Assembly: GCF_963662885.1 (NCBI RefSeq)
Contig: NZ_OY760055.1
Location: forward strand, 134,001 to 198,000
Length of the DNA: 64,000 bases
Direction: 5' to 3'
Source: an uncultured Pseudodesulfovibrio sp.
GTDB lineage: Bacteria > Desulfobacterota > Desulfovibrionia > Desulfovibrionales > Desulfovibrionaceae
The notes beneath the pieces were generated by a model. That model was not told the origin of the DNA. It did not search any database and saw nothing but the letters and a program-made list of their open reading frames with translations. Shown here piece after piece: positions 50,042-60,500 of this stretch; position 1 is the first letter of the stretch; each line of letters opens with the position of its first letter. The translations under genes were made by a program, and so were the position numbers.

Positions 50042-50332
50042 TTAAGAGAATGAAGGCGGCTTGGGCCGGGACTTCCTGTTTTTGGCGCACAGCCGGTAGG
50101 TCAGCAGTGCGCCGAAGATGGCGCCCACGACCAGGGTGCCGAGCAGGAGCAGGATGCGCGAGGTGGCGAAGGTGAACCAAAGAAACGAGACCTGGGTCTG
50201 CTCGGTGTTCTGAAGCAGGAAGATGATCCACAGAACAACCAGGGTGGCGATGGCGCCGAGCCGTACTTTCTGCCAGGTGGTCATTCCGGTTTGGGACTGG
50301 TTCTGATCGATGTGAGATGGGGTGTTGTCCAT
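50042..50332 (-). CDS. LapA-domain (DUF1049) small membrane protein
   Basis: A 96-aa protein with two helices (about 25-42 and 56-78) and a basic C terminus. The core VVLWIIFLLQNTEQTQVSFLWFTF is diagnostic of the LapA (YciS-type) domain. In E. coli the LapA/LapB pair is linked to lipopolysaccharide control; no lapB is next to it here. It follows CorA by 21 bases and is probably co-transcribed. Confidence 0.85.
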   Translation of the reverse strand: MDNTPSHIDQNQSQTGMTTWQKVRLGAIATLVVLWIIFLLQNTEQTQVSFLWFTFATSRILLLLGTLVVGAIFGALLTYRLCAKNRKSRPKPPSFS

Positions 50333-50353
50333 GAGAATCTCCTTGTCCGGGGA

Positions 50354-51418
50354 CTAGATCCATTTTCGTTTTTTGAAATACAGGAGCATGCCCACTGCCA
50401 CGCAGGCCATGCCGCCGAGAAGAAGGAAGTAGCCGTAGCGCAGCTTCAACTCGGGCATGAAGTCGAAGTTCATGCCGTAGACCCCGGCCATGAAGGACAG
50501 GGGAATGAAGATGGTGGCGAAGATGGTCAGAAACTTCATCACGTCGTTGAGGCGGTTGGCCACGGCCATGTTGTAGCTGTTCAGATGGTCGTTGAGCATC
50601 TCCCGGTAGATTTCCACCGCCTCGGCGACCTGCTCGGCCATGTCCGCGAGATCGCGGAGGTACGGGTTGATCTCTTCGGAGATGAGTTCGTTCTCGGTCT
50701 TGACCAGCTTGAGGGCGATCTCCCGGGCCGGACGCACGGCCCGGCGCACGAAGGCCATTTCGCGGCGATAGCCGTTGATCTCCTCGAGCAGGTCCGGGGA
50801 AGGGTCGTCCAGGAGTTCCTCGTCAAAGGCCTCGATGCGTTCGCCGAGGATTTCGACGACCTTGAGATAGTGTTCGAACACGCAGTCGAGCAGGGCGTAG
50901 AGCAGGTAGTCCGGTCCAAGCTGGCGAAGCCTGCCGGATTTGCGGCGGATGCGTTCGCGCACGGGCTCGAACACGTCGCCGGGCTGCTCCTGGAAGGTCA
51001 CCAGACAGCGGCCGGTGAGCACGCAGGACAGCTGTTCGGACAGGATGCGGTCCTGATCCTCGTTGATGGAGAGCATCTTCAAGGTGATGAAGACCATGTC
51101 CGGAGACTCGTCCATCTTGGGCCGGTGGCCGGTGTTGACGATGTCTTCGAGGATGAGCGGCGAGATGGAAAACGCCTTGCCCACACGCTCCATGACTTCG
51201 GGCACGTGCAGACCGTCCAAATTGAGCCAGGAGGTGGTCCCGCTGGTCAGGCAGGGCGCAAGCGCGTCCGCATCGGGGACGACTTCGTCCCGCAGGTTTT
51301 CCTGGTCATAGTCGATGATTTTCAGACGGGGGGCGTCGATCTTTTGCTGACCGACAAAGATGAGGGAACCCGGCGGTTTGCCCGCAGTCTGGTCGTATTT
51401 TCTCAGGAATCTGGCCAT
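50354..51418 (-). CDS. corA: CorA family magnesium/cobalt transporter
   Basis: A 354-aa divalent cation channel. It has a large cytoplasmic N-terminal funnel (WLNLDGLHVPEVMERVGKAF, LEDIVNTGHRPKMDE), a long helix, and two C-terminal membrane helices. The signature YGMNF appears in MAGVYGMNFDFMPEL. The C terminus ends KKRKW as usual. The ATG at 51418 is preceded by GGAGAAG; the 10-residue upstream extension is unlikely. Confidence 0.95.
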   Translation of the reverse strand: MARFLRKYDQTAGKPPGSLIFVGQQKIDAPRLKIIDYDQENLRDEVVPDADALAPCLTSGTTSWLNLDGLHVPEVMERVGKAFSISPLILEDIVNTGHRPKMDESPDMVFITLKMLSINEDQDRILSEQLSCVLTGRCLVTFQEQPGDVFEPVRERIRRKSGRLRQLGPDYLLYALLDCVFEHYLKVVEILGERIEAFDEELLDDPSPDLLEEINGYRREMAFVRRAVRPAREIALKLVKTENELISEEINPYLRDLADMAEQVAEAVEIYREMLNDHLNSYNMAVANRLNDVMKFLTIFATIFIPLSFMAGVYGMNFDFMPELKLRYGYFLLLGGMACVAVGMLLYFKKRKWI

Positions 51419-51555
51419 GGCTTCTCCGGTTTTTTCTTGTGGCGGCAAGGATCGTCGTGCACGCCGCCGTTGCCGGAAACTCCAAGTATGATATATCTTA
51501 TCGACAACGGATGAAACCGTTTTTGCACCGGAAAAGTCATCAAGGGAGTATTTGC

Positions 51556-52629
51556 ATGGTTTCCACGGATACGGCGGGTTGGCTGGTCAGGGTCCTTCTG
51601 GCGTTGGTTGTCGGAGTGGGCGCGTTCACGCTGATTCGTCTGTTCAAGGGCGGTCAGGCACGCCGCTGGCGCGACCTGCGCGAGTTGTTGTCACGGTCCA
51701 TGAAGCGGCGGGTGGTCCTGTTTCTGACGGTCTTCGCCTCGGTGGTGGCCCTGTCCATCCTGGCTGCGCCGTCCCAGTTGCCGACCGGCTGGTCCGGCCC
51801 GGCGGTGACGGCCATGAATACGGCCTGGGTTCTCCTGGCGGCCTGGGCGGCGACACTGTTCATGTCCGCCATGACAGGTCTGGTCCGCTGGCGTTACGAC
51901 ATGGATGTGGAGGACAACCTGGGCGCGCGCGAGGTCCAGACCAAGGTGCGCATCCTGAACCGGATCATCGTGGTCATGATCTGGTTTGCGGCCGCAGCCG
52001 CCATTCTGATGCAATTCGAGCGGTTTCGCCTGCTGGGCGGGACCATGCTGGCTTCTGCAGGTGTCTTGAGTATCGTGCTCGGTATTTCCGCCCAGAAGAC
52101 CTTCGGGGCGATCATCGCGGGTATCCAGATCGCCCTGGCCCATCCCATCAATCTGGACGACGTGGTCATCGTCGAGGGCGAGTGGGGGCGGATCGAAGAA
52201 ATCTCCTTCACCTACGTGGTCGTACGCCTATGGGATATGCGCCGGTTGGTGGTGCCGATCACCTATTTCACGGAAACCGTGTTCCAGAACTGGACCAAGA
52301 AATCGGCCGAGATCATCGGCTCGGTCTTTTGGCAGGTGGATTACAACACCCCGCTGGAGCCGCTGCGCGCCGAGCTCGTCCGGCTGTGTGAAAACTCCAA
52401 AGGGTTGTGGAACGGGAAGACCTGCGTGCTCCAGGTGACCGACGCCGGGGTCGACTCCATGACCCTGCGGGCCATAGTGAGCGCGCCGGACGCGTCCAAG
52501 GCGTGGGACCTGCGTTGTCTGGTGCGCGAAGGGCTGATTACCTTCCTCAAAGACCATTATCCCGAATGTTTGCCCAAGCGCCGTTTGTTGCTGCAGGAGA
52601 GCGTCGCAGAGGGCGATTCCAAGGCGTGA
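51556..52629 (+). CDS. MscS family mechanosensitive ion channel
   Basis: A 357-aa membrane channel. Four or so helices precede the MscS core: MLASAGVLSIVLGISAQKTFGAIIAGIQIALAHPINLDDVVIVEGEWGRIEEISFTYV spans the pore-lining helix and beta domain. The C-terminal cytoplasmic alpha/beta region is present. It lets solutes escape on sudden turgor rise. The start at 51556 has GGGAG upstream; the 39-residue longer frame lacks one. It is divergent from corA. Confidence 0.92.
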   Translation: MVSTDTAGWLVRVLLALVVGVGAFTLIRLFKGGQARRWRDLRELLSRSMKRRVVLFLTVFASVVALSILAAPSQLPTGWSGPAVTAMNTAWVLLAAWAATLFMSAMTGLVRWRYDMDVEDNLGAREVQTKVRILNRIIVVMIWFAAAAAILMQFERFRLLGGTMLASAGVLSIVLGISAQKTFGAIIAGIQIALAHPINLDDVVIVEGEWGRIEEISFTYVVVRLWDMRRLVVPITYFTETVFQNWTKKSAEIIGSVFWQVDYNTPLEPLRAELVRLCENSKGLWNGKTCVLQVTDAGVDSMTLRAIVSAPDASKAWDLRCLVREGLITFLKDHYPECLPKRRLLLQESVAEGDSKA

Positions 52630-52747
52630 CCCGTATTCCAAGTTGTGCGTCGAGGGGAAATCGTGCTAGCATAGGCTATCGTCTTTCTTGGAGAACGGTT
52701 CCGGGAAGGGCGCTCAAACCTGAATATAAACGTTGGAGTTGATTATT

Positions 52748-52924
52748 ATGATGGGATTTGGCGGTTTACTCGGACTGATAGTGCTGGTGCTGGACGTCTA
52801 CGCGTTGGTCAAGATCTTTCAGAGCTCGGCTGGTACCGGGGGCAAGGTCCTGTGGATCGTCCTGGTGCTGCTTTTCCCGGTGCTCGGCTTTCTGTTCTGG
52901 ATGCTGCTGGGCCCCAAGCGCTAA
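52748..52924 (+). CDS. Small two-helix membrane protein, PLDc_N domain
   Basis: A 58-aa protein that is nearly all membrane: helix 1 GLLGLIVLVLDVYALVKIF, helix 2 LWIVLVLLFPVLGFLFWMLLG, ending GPKR. This is the phospholipase-D nuclease N-terminal (PLDc_N) two-helix module found as a stand-alone protein in many bacteria, with unknown function. GGAG lies 9 bases before the first ATG at 52748. A second ATG follows directly, and a TTG further upstream is unlikely. Confidence 0.8.
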   Translation: MMGFGGLLGLIVLVLDVYALVKIFQSSAGTGGKVLWIVLVLLFPVLGFLFWMLLGPKR

Positions 52925-52949
52925 GCAGATTTGTTGAACTCTGAGTTGG

Positions 52950-53975
52950 TCAGCGCGCCATCCTGGCGTCCATGACCATTTCCGAATACTCGTCCACCGA
53001 GGCCTGAGCCTGGCGCGGCGCGTCAAACCGGGCGATGTGCATGATCGCATCGCCCTTGTAGACCGAGGCCAGTGACTGGTCACCGATGATCATCCCGTCC
53101 CTTGGCGCGATCAAGTCCGTTGACTTGCCGCCCAGGGGATCGTGGATGGTCCCGAGGACTTCGTCCTGGGCCACGTGCTGGCCGAGCTTGGCCACGGCCC
53201 GGAACAACCCGCTGGCCGGTGCTCTGCACCAGGCCCGATCCGTGGCTATCTGCAGCGGGACCTGCCTGCGCTTGCGCCTGCTCGGCGGAAGCATACCCAA
53301 CGATTCCAGCACGGAAGTGATGCCACGCAACCCCGCGCGGATGGAGAACTCGTCGAAGCGCAGGGCCTCGCCCGCTTCGTAAAGCAGCACGCGCACACCG
53401 CTTTCCATTGCCGCGGCCCGCAGCGACCCTTCCATGCCCGACAGGTCCAGGGCCAGCGGCGCGCCAAACGCCTCGGCCATGGACAGGACCGCCGCATCCT
53501 CCATGTCGCCACGGATGTGCGGCAGGTTCCGGCGATGGTTGGAGCCGGTGTGCAGGTCGATGCCGTAGCCGCATTTTCTGACCACGTTCTCGAAAAAGAC
53601 CGATGCCAGTTCGGAGGCCAGGGAACCGCCCTCCTTGCCGGGGAAGAACCGGTTCAGATCGCGGCGGTCCGGCAGATAGCGCGTGTTGGCCATGAACCCG
53701 TAGATGTTCACTATGGGGATGGCGTACAGGGTCCCAGCCAGTTGATTCAGCCTCTTCATGCGCAGCAACCGGCGAATGATCTCGATGCCGTTGAGCTCAT
53801 CGCCGTGGATGGCCGCGCAGACGAACAGGGACGGGCCTTCGCGCCTACCGTGGAAGACGTGGACCGGCATGGCCGAGCCCTGGCGCAGGAAGGTGTCGGG
53901 CACGGGCAGGAGCACGGTGGCGTGGCTGCCCGGGGCAACCTTCTGGCCGCCGATGTTGACGTGCGTTCTGGTCAT
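52950..53975 (-). CDS. Succinylglutamate desuccinylase/aspartoacylase family zinc carboxypeptidase
   Basis: A 341-aa M14-type zinc enzyme. Zinc ligands in AAIHGDELNGIEI (HxxE) and GIDLHTGS (His). Other family parts: NIYGFMANTRYLPDRRDLNRFFPG. It ends in a small beta domain (LGQHVAQDEVLGTIHDPLGG). These proteins are often encoded beside RimK and remove or process the amino-acid tails that RimK adds. It is the third gene of a RimK cassette, after a run of nine C. The start at 53975 follows AGGGAAA; longer in-frame extension overlaps rimK. Confidence 0.9.
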   Translation of the reverse strand: MTRTHVNIGGQKVAPGSHATVLLPVPDTFLRQGSAMPVHVFHGRREGPSLFVCAAIHGDELNGIEIIRRLLRMKRLNQLAGTLYAIPIVNIYGFMANTRYLPDRRDLNRFFPGKEGGSLASELASVFFENVVRKCGYGIDLHTGSNHRRNLPHIRGDMEDAAVLSMAEAFGAPLALDLSGMEGSLRAAAMESGVRVLLYEAGEALRFDEFSIRAGLRGITSVLESLGMLPPSRRKRRQVPLQIATDRAWCRAPASGLFRAVAKLGQHVAQDEVLGTIHDPLGGKSTDLIAPRDGMIIGDQSLASVYKGDAIMHIARFDAPRQAQASVDEYSEMVMDARMAR

Positions 53976-54009
53976 TTCCCTGTTCCCTTTTCGTGGCAGC
54001 GGGGGGGGG

Positions 54010-54915
54010 CTAGCCCTTGCCGCGCGTCTTGGTTTTGCCGGGTTTGGCGTTCTTCTCGATGAACTCGATGATCTTGTCGGCGATGTCGATGCCCGTGGCC
54101 TTTTCAATGCCTTCCAGGCCGGGGGAGGAGTTGACCTCCATGACCACCGGACCGTGATTGGAGCGCAGCAGATCCACGCCGCAGACGTTCAGCCCCATGA
54201 TCCGGGCGGCCCGAACAGCCGTGGAGCGCTCCTCCGGGGTGATCTTGACCGGCTCGGCGGTTCCGCCGCGGTGGATGTTGGAGCGGAACTCGCCCTTGCC
54301 CGCCGTGCGCCGCATGGCCGCGACGACTTTGCCGCCGACCACCAGACAACGGATGTCGGAGCCTTTGGATTCCTTGATGTATTCCTGGACCAGGATGTTC
54401 GCGTTAAGACCCTGGAAGGCCTGGATAACGCTCTCGGCCGCGTGCCGGGTCTCGGCCAGTACCACGCCGATGCCCTGGGTGCCTTCGAGCAGCTTGACCA
54501 CCAGGGGGGCGCCGCCGACCACGTCGATGAGGTCGCCGGTGAACTTGGTGGAACTGGCGAAGCCGGTCACCGGCAGGCCGATGCCCTTGCGCGAGAGCAG
54601 TTGCAGGCTGCGCAGCTTGTCGCGGGAGCGGGTAATGGCGATGGACTCGTTCAGGCTGTACACACCCATCATTTCGAACTGGCGCACGACGGCGCAGCCG
54701 AAGAAGGTGATGGACGCGCCGATGCGCGGGATGACCGCGTCCACGGCCTCCACCCGCTCGCCCTTGTAGTGAATGGACGGGCTGTGTGAGGTGATGTTCA
54801 TGTAGCAGCGCAGCGGGTTGATGACCTCCACCTGATGGCCGCGCGCCTTGCCTGCGTCGACCAGAGCCGTGGTGGAATACAGGCTGGCCTTGCGCGAGAG
54901 GATGACGATTTTCAT
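54010..54915 (-). CDS. rimK: RimK-type ATP-grasp ligase (alpha-L-glutamate ligase)
   Basis: A 301-aa ATP-grasp enzyme that adds glutamate to protein or peptide carboxyl ends, classically ribosomal protein S6. N-terminal MKIVILSRKASLYSTTALV, the ATP-grasp lid and loop GGAPLVVKLLEGTQGIGVVLAE, the region DIRCLVVGGKVVAAMRRTA and GEFRSNIHRGG, and the metal site GVDLLRS with VMEVNSSPGLEGIE. It lies between a retropepsin-like protease gene and an aspartoacylase-family gene, the known RimK neighbourhood. The true target here may be S6 or a small molecule. Confidence 0.94.
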   Translation of the reverse strand: MKIVILSRKASLYSTTALVDAGKARGHQVEVINPLRCYMNITSHSPSIHYKGERVEAVDAVIPRIGASITFFGCAVVRQFEMMGVYSLNESIAITRSRDKLRSLQLLSRKGIGLPVTGFASSTKFTGDLIDVVGGAPLVVKLLEGTQGIGVVLAETRHAAESVIQAFQGLNANILVQEYIKESKGSDIRCLVVGGKVVAAMRRTAGKGEFRSNIHRGGTAEPVKITPEERSTAVRAARIMGLNVCGVDLLRSNHGPVVMEVNSSPGLEGIEKATGIDIADKIIEFIEKNAKPGKTKTRGKG

Positions 54916-54923
54916 ATAAACTC

Positions 54924-55403
54924 CTATCCTTTGTTCCAGTGTGCGTACGCTCTTTTTCCGGGAGCGTTTCCGGCCTGCATGGACAGCGACGGATCGACCA
55001 CCAGCCGCCCGGACATGGCGTTGCGTCCGAGAAGCATGCGGAATTTCATTTCGTCCCGATTGGTCAGGGTCAGTTCGATGGGCCAGGTCCGCCCGGCCAG
55101 AAGCAGGGTGGTGGCTATGACATGACGGTTCTGGCTTTGTCCACCCGAATTGGTCACTTTTCTGCGGTCAAGCAGGGGGGCGGTACACGGGATGACCAGG
55201 TCGTCATTGCCCTGCAGAGGATGGACGTTGAAGGCCACGTATTTCACGCCGTCGCGCTCAAAGGGTTCGACGTCGAAGGCGTGCAGGGCCGAGGTCCGGG
55301 CTCCGGTGTCCACCTTGACCTTGACGGCCGGTACGTTCAGGTCGGGCAGACCGACCCATTCCCGCCAGCCGATGATCATCTTCGGTTCTTTGGGTTTCTT
55401 CAT
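54924..55403 (-). CDS. RimB-like retropepsin-fold ATP-dependent zinc protease family protein
   Basis: A 159-aa protein. The retropepsin motif is clear: VKVKVDTGARTSALHAFDV (catalytic-type Asp in DTGA). Further family features are KVTNSGGQSQNRHVI and the MLLGRNAMSGRLVVDP loop. It belongs to the RimB/DUF785 group, which partners RimK and may trim polyglutamate tails. It is the first gene of the three-gene cassette, 8 bases before rimK. Confidence 0.88.
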   Translation of the reverse strand: MKKPKEPKMIIGWREWVGLPDLNVPAVKVKVDTGARTSALHAFDVEPFERDGVKYVAFNVHPLQGNDDLVIPCTAPLLDRRKVTNSGGQSQNRHVIATTLLLAGRTWPIELTLTNRDEMKFRMLLGRNAMSGRLVVDPSLSMQAGNAPGKRAYAHWNKG

Positions 55404-55487
55404 GAACTTGGTTTTGGTTTGTCGGCCCGTCCGATGGAGCGGGCCGGTTGCGGCGCGGGGGCGAGGCCCCGTGTGCGCCAGGATGCG

Positions 55488-57323
55488 TTACATATAGAAG
55501 AATGGCAACAGGAACGAAAACGCTCCCCACATGATCAGCACAAGGGGCACGCCCACCTTGAGGAAGTCGGAGAAGGCGTACTCGCCCGCGTTCATGACCA
55601 GCAGGTTGGTCTTGTACGCCATGGGCGTTGCGTAGCTCATGTTCGCTCCGAACAGCACGGCCAGGACAAACGGCTCCGGGGGCAGGTTCAGGTGCCGGGC
55701 GATGGACACGGCGATGGGGGTACCGATGACCGCGGTGGCGTTGTTGGAGATGACATTGGTCAGTCCGGCCATGAGGAGCATCAGGCCGCTCAGGACCATG
55801 GCGGGCGAGGCGTTGCCCGACAGGGCCACGAAGACCGAGCCGAGATATTGGGCTCCGCCGGTCTCGATCATGGCTGTGCCAAGGGCCAAACTGGTCACGA
55901 CGATGAGCACGACCTGGGCGCTCAACGCCCTGGTGGCGTCGCGCCAGGTCAGGCAGCCGGTCAGGATCATGAGCAGGGCGCCCGCCGTGGCGCTGATGGC
56001 GATGGGCAGCACGCCGACTGCGGCTGCGACGATTACGGCCAGCATGATGCCCAGAGCGAGGGAAGCCTTGCTCGAGTAGGGCAGGTCCATGGTCGAATCG
56101 AGGACCAGGAAGTCCGTGGTCCCCTTGAGGTCGGCGATGTTCCGGCGCGGACCCTGAACGAGCAGGATGTCGCCCACGCGCAACCTGATGTCGCTGACAT
56201 GGTCTTCGATGCGCTCATAGCGTTTGCCCGAGCGGTGAATGGCCAGGGCGACGAGCCCGGTGCGTTCGAAGAAATGGTAGTCGCTCAGGGTTGTCCCGTG
56301 GAGCCTCGACCCCTGGAACACCGCGATTTCGGTGATCTGCTGGTCCGGTTCGCTCATGGCGCTGTCGTCGATGATCGGCTCGTCATCGGACCCAACCGGG
56401 AACAGAGTGCCACTCAATATCGTCTCGAACTCCTTGAGCTTCTTGGGCGTATCGCTGACCACCAAGTGGTCGCCGGGCGCCAGGACCACGTCGGGCAGGA
56501 GCATGAGCTGGTTGCCTTCGCCCCGTTCCAGGGCATCGATCTTCATTTTGTTGCCGGTCATTTCCAGGGCCTTGAGCAGCGGCTGGCCGTCCAGGGGGCC
56601 GCCCTGGGTCACGGCCAGGTGGGCGGTGAAAATCCTGGGCGAAGCGTCGGTCAGGCATATCTTGCGTTCGGGCAGCAGGCGCGGGGCAATGAGCCAGAGG
56701 TAGAGCGTGCCGATCAGACCCGCGATCACGGCCGGTACGGCGAAATCGAACATGTTGAACGGGGTCAGCCCCATGTTCATGGCCACGGCTACCACCAGAA
56801 GGTTGGTGGAGGTGCCGATGGTCGTCGTGGAGCCGCCGAGCAGGGTGGAGAAGCCCATGGGCATGAGCACCCTGGCCGCCGGGGTGTCGGTTTTCAGCGA
56901 CACGCTGATGAGTACGGGCAGGAGCAGGACCACCACGGGAACGTTGTTGATAAAGGCGCTGATGAACCCGCCGAGAATCAGGGTCAGGAGCAGTGACAGG
57001 CCCGGACTGACCCGCCAGAACCGGGCCAGGGTCCGGCCCACCGGGTCCAGCGCGCCGGTGCGCAGGATGCCTTGGCCCATGATCATCAAAGCGCAGACCG
57101 CGACAAGGGCCTCGTTGCCGAATCCGAGGAAGAAGTCCACGGCGTGCAGGCGCGTGCCGTCCGCTTCGAAGGGAGCGACCTCGAAACCCACGGCAAGACA
57201 CACGAGGATCACCAGGCTGGATGTCTCAAGGGGAAGCTTGTCGCGGCTGAAAAGGATCAGCGCCAGGCCGGTGAGCAAGAGGACGCCGACGGCGTGGGGG
57301 TTGGGTGGAAGGGGAATGGTCAT
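55488..57323 (-). CDS. SLC13 family permease with two RCK_C (TrkA-C) domains
   Basis: A 611-aa transporter. Two membrane halves (about 1-205 and 405-611) flank a cytoplasmic middle with two TrkA-C domains (about 225-310, LAVTQGGPLDGQPLL...PGDHLVVSDT; and 325-405, EIAVFQGSRLHGTTL...VGDILLVQGP). The transport motifs are NNVPVVVLLLPV, TIGTSTNLLV and SNNATAVIGTPIA. Such proteins carry sulfate, dicarboxylates or other anions; the substrate is not predictable. AGGAA precedes the ATG at 57323. Confidence 0.9.
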   Translation of the reverse strand: MTIPLPPNPHAVGVLLLTGLALILFSRDKLPLETSSLVILVCLAVGFEVAPFEADGTRLHAVDFFLGFGNEALVAVCALMIMGQGILRTGALDPVGRTLARFWRVSPGLSLLLTLILGGFISAFINNVPVVVLLLPVLISVSLKTDTPAARVLMPMGFSTLLGGSTTTIGTSTNLLVVAVAMNMGLTPFNMFDFAVPAVIAGLIGTLYLWLIAPRLLPERKICLTDASPRIFTAHLAVTQGGPLDGQPLLKALEMTGNKMKIDALERGEGNQLMLLPDVVLAPGDHLVVSDTPKKLKEFETILSGTLFPVGSDDEPIIDDSAMSEPDQQITEIAVFQGSRLHGTTLSDYHFFERTGLVALAIHRSGKRYERIEDHVSDIRLRVGDILLVQGPRRNIADLKGTTDFLVLDSTMDLPYSSKASLALGIMLAVIVAAAVGVLPIAISATAGALLMILTGCLTWRDATRALSAQVVLIVVTSLALGTAMIETGGAQYLGSVFVALSGNASPAMVLSGLMLLMAGLTNVISNNATAVIGTPIAVSIARHLNLPPEPFVLAVLFGANMSYATPMAYKTNLLVMNAGEYAFSDFLKVGVPLVLIMWGAFSFLLPFFYM

Positions 57324-57522
57324 TGCGGTTCCTGTCTGTCGCGAGGCTGAGGGTGAATGTCGGCCTTCCGGCCTGGAAAGGAGTGTATCATAATTTGCGC
57401 CGGTCGGTAATGGGCTGCGCACCAGGGATTCTAACCGTATTCCGTCCCTTTGCTTTTCGTGCTACGGAATGGCGAGATACCGTTCCGAGCATCATACGAC
57501 CAGCCAAAACGCGGAGGACTAG
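57324..57522. promoter_or_regulatory. Divergent intergenic region before the sensory cluster
   Basis: About 200 bases. A TATCATAAT box lies near 57385. An inverted repeat ATTCCGT (57439-57445) with ACGGAAT (57464-57470) sits about 60 bases before the hybrid kinase start and could be a regulator site. No gene is visible. Confidence 0.35.
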
Positions 57523-60500
57523 GTGGAATACCAGAATCTTGAGCAGTGCGAACAACGCATCGCCGAACTCGAACGCGAACTGGCGAATTCGGAAAGGCGC
57601 TGGCGCAGCATCCTCGAGAACATGCCCCAGATAGGCGTCAGCCTGGACGCGCAGGGGCGTGTGGTCTTCGCCAACCGCCATCTCCTGGAACTCACCGGCT
57701 GGACCCTGGAGGAAGTCCAGGGGAAAAGCTGGTTCGACACTTTCGTGCCCGGGGATCTCCACGAGGAAATCCGCGAGCTGTTTTCGGTCACCATGGGCCA
57801 CAAGGAAGTGGGGCCTCATTCCTGTTACGTAAACGATATCATCACCCGCGACGGAAAGCGGCGTACTGTATCCTGGTTCAATGTCCTCAACATGGATTCC
57901 GGGGGAAGCCTGCTGGACGTGACCTGTCTGGGCATCGACCTGACCGCCCAGGAAGAGGCCCGAGAGGCGGTCCAGATCAGCGAGGAGCGTCTCAAGCTCG
58001 CCCTTGATGCGGCCAACGATTCCGTCTGGGATCTCGACTGCTCGACCATGGAGGTCTTTGTCAGTCCGCAGCTGGCAACCCTTTTGGGGTATGTCCCGAA
58101 TTCCATAGACGCCAGGTACGAGGCCTGGGCTGCGCTTATTCATCCCGATGACATGAAGATCCTCAAGGAAGTCTTGTGGAACGCTGTGGAGCATAAGGGC
58201 TCCTTCGAGTGCGAAATCCGCATCAAGGCTGCGGACGGCAACTGGAAGTGGGTTCTGGACCGGGGCAAGGTGGCCGAGCCCGTAGAGGGACGGACTTCGG
58301 TCCGCATGGTCGGGACGCTGCAGGACATCCACGCCCGCAAGACAGCCGAGGAGGAATTGCGGCGGGCCAAGATGGCGGCAGACCTGGCCAACAGCGCGCT
58401 CAAGGTCAACATGACTCATCTGCGAACCCTTATGGAGACCATGCCGGAGCTGGTCTGGGTCAAGGACGTGGGCGGGGTCTATCTGTTCTGTAATCATCGT
58501 TTCGAGAAGCTGTATGGAGCCAAGGAAGCGGAAATCATCGGCCGTACGGACTTCGATTTCGTGGACGTCGAGGTGGCCAAGTCCTTCCGCAGATTCGACC
58601 GGGCCGCGATGGAATCGGGCAGGCCGCAGATCAATGAGGAAACGGTCGCCTACCGTGACGACGGCCACGTTGAGTATCTGGAAACCATCAAGACCCCGCT
58701 GTACGACAGCGATGGCAAGTTGATCGGCGTACTCGGCGTGGCCCGCGACATCACCGAGCGCAAGCGCATTCTGGACGAACTCAGGGAGAGTGAGCTGCGC
58801 TTCAAGGTTCTGCACAACGCCTCCTTCGGGGGCATCTTCATTCACGATCACGGGATTCTGCTCGACTGCAACCAGGGGCTCTCGGACATTACCGGGTACA
58901 GCCAGGAGGAGCTGATCGGCAAGGACGGGCTCTTTCTTTTGGCCGAGTCGGTGCGCGACGAGGTCGCGGAAATGGTTCGGCAGCAGGTCGAGCGGCCCTA
59001 CGATACCGTGGGCCTGCGCAAGAACGGAGAGGAATACCCCTTGCGCATCACGGCCAAGAATATGCCGTACCAGGGGCGTATGGTCCGGGTCGTGGAATTC
59101 CGGGACATCACCGATTACAAACGGGCAGAGGACAAGCTCAAGGACAGCGAGCGCCGTCACCGGGTCATCTTCGAGAACTCTCCCCTGGGCATGATCCGCA
59201 TCAGTCAGGAAGGCCGTATCCTCGACTGCAACGACCGCTTCGTGGAGATGATGGGGTCCGGGCGGGAGTCCCTTATCGGGTTCCCGATGCTGAACATAAA
59301 CAACCGCAAGATGGGCCGGGCGCTGGCAACGGCCATCGCCGGACAGCCCTCGGCCTACGAGGATTATTACGCATCGGAGACCGGAAAACGGGAGACCTTC
59401 CTGCATATCCAGTTCAACCCCGTGGCCCCCGGCCACTCGCCCACCGAGGTCATCGCCACCCTGGAAGACTTCAGTGAACGAAAGCTGGACCAGGACGCCT
59501 TGAGAGAGGCCAAGGAGCAGGCCGAGGCCTTCAGCCGGTCCAAAACGGAATTTTTGACCAACATGAGCCATGAGATCCGGACCCCGCTCAACGGGATCAT
59601 GGGGATGCTCCAGCTCATGCAGGCTACCGGTTTGAGCGAGGAGCAGACCGAGTACACCGGCGCGGCCCTGCAGTCCACGAGGCGGCTTTTGAACTTGCTG
59701 ACCGACATTCTGGACCTGTCCAGGGTCGAGGCGGGCAAGTTGGTGATGCGGAGCGCCCCCTTTGATCTGGTCGAGACCTGCGAGCAGGTGTGCGACCTGT
59801 TCAAGCTGACCTCGACCCAGTCCGGAGTTTCTCTGGTCTGCAACCTGGGGGAGGACCTGCCCCGCCGTGTGACCGGGGATGCCGTCCGGCTTCAGCAGGT
59901 TTTGACCAACCTGCTGGGCAACGCCTTCAAGTTCACCGCCTCCGGCAGGATCACCCTGTCCGCACACAGGTTGCCGGATCCGAAGGGTGGCGGTTACCGC
60001 ATTCTCTTCTCCGTGGCCGACACCGGCATGGGCATCCCGGACGGCATGGTCGATATCCTGTTCGACGCCTTCACCCAGGTCAGCCATGGGTACACGCGCC
60101 AGCATCAGGGAGCCGGGCTGGGGCTTTCCATCTGCCGGAACCTGGTCGAACTCATGAACGGCACCATGTCCATCGAAAGCGAGGTGGGCGTGGGCACCAC
60201 CCTGTATGTTTCCCTGCCCTTCGGCCTCGGGGGCGACACCGAAGACACCAAGGTCAACGGGGACAAGTCCCGGTCACAGGGCTTCATCCGTCCGCTGAAC
60301 ATCCTTTTGGCCGAGGACGAGCGGGTCAACAGCCTGGTCATGCGCCGTATTCTGGAGAAGCGCGGGCATTCGGTAGTCACCGTGGAGAACGGTGAGCAGG
60401 TTCTTGAGACGCTTCCCTCCGACCGTTTCGACGTCATCCTCATGGATATCCAGATGCCGGTCATGGACGGGGTGGAGACCTCGCGGGCCATCCGGGCGGG

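Noticed and set aside
57388..60105. A 905-residue minus-strand open frame opposite the hybrid kinase
   Set aside because: Same cause: antisense shadow of a gene with clear PAS, kinase and receiver motifs on the plus strand.
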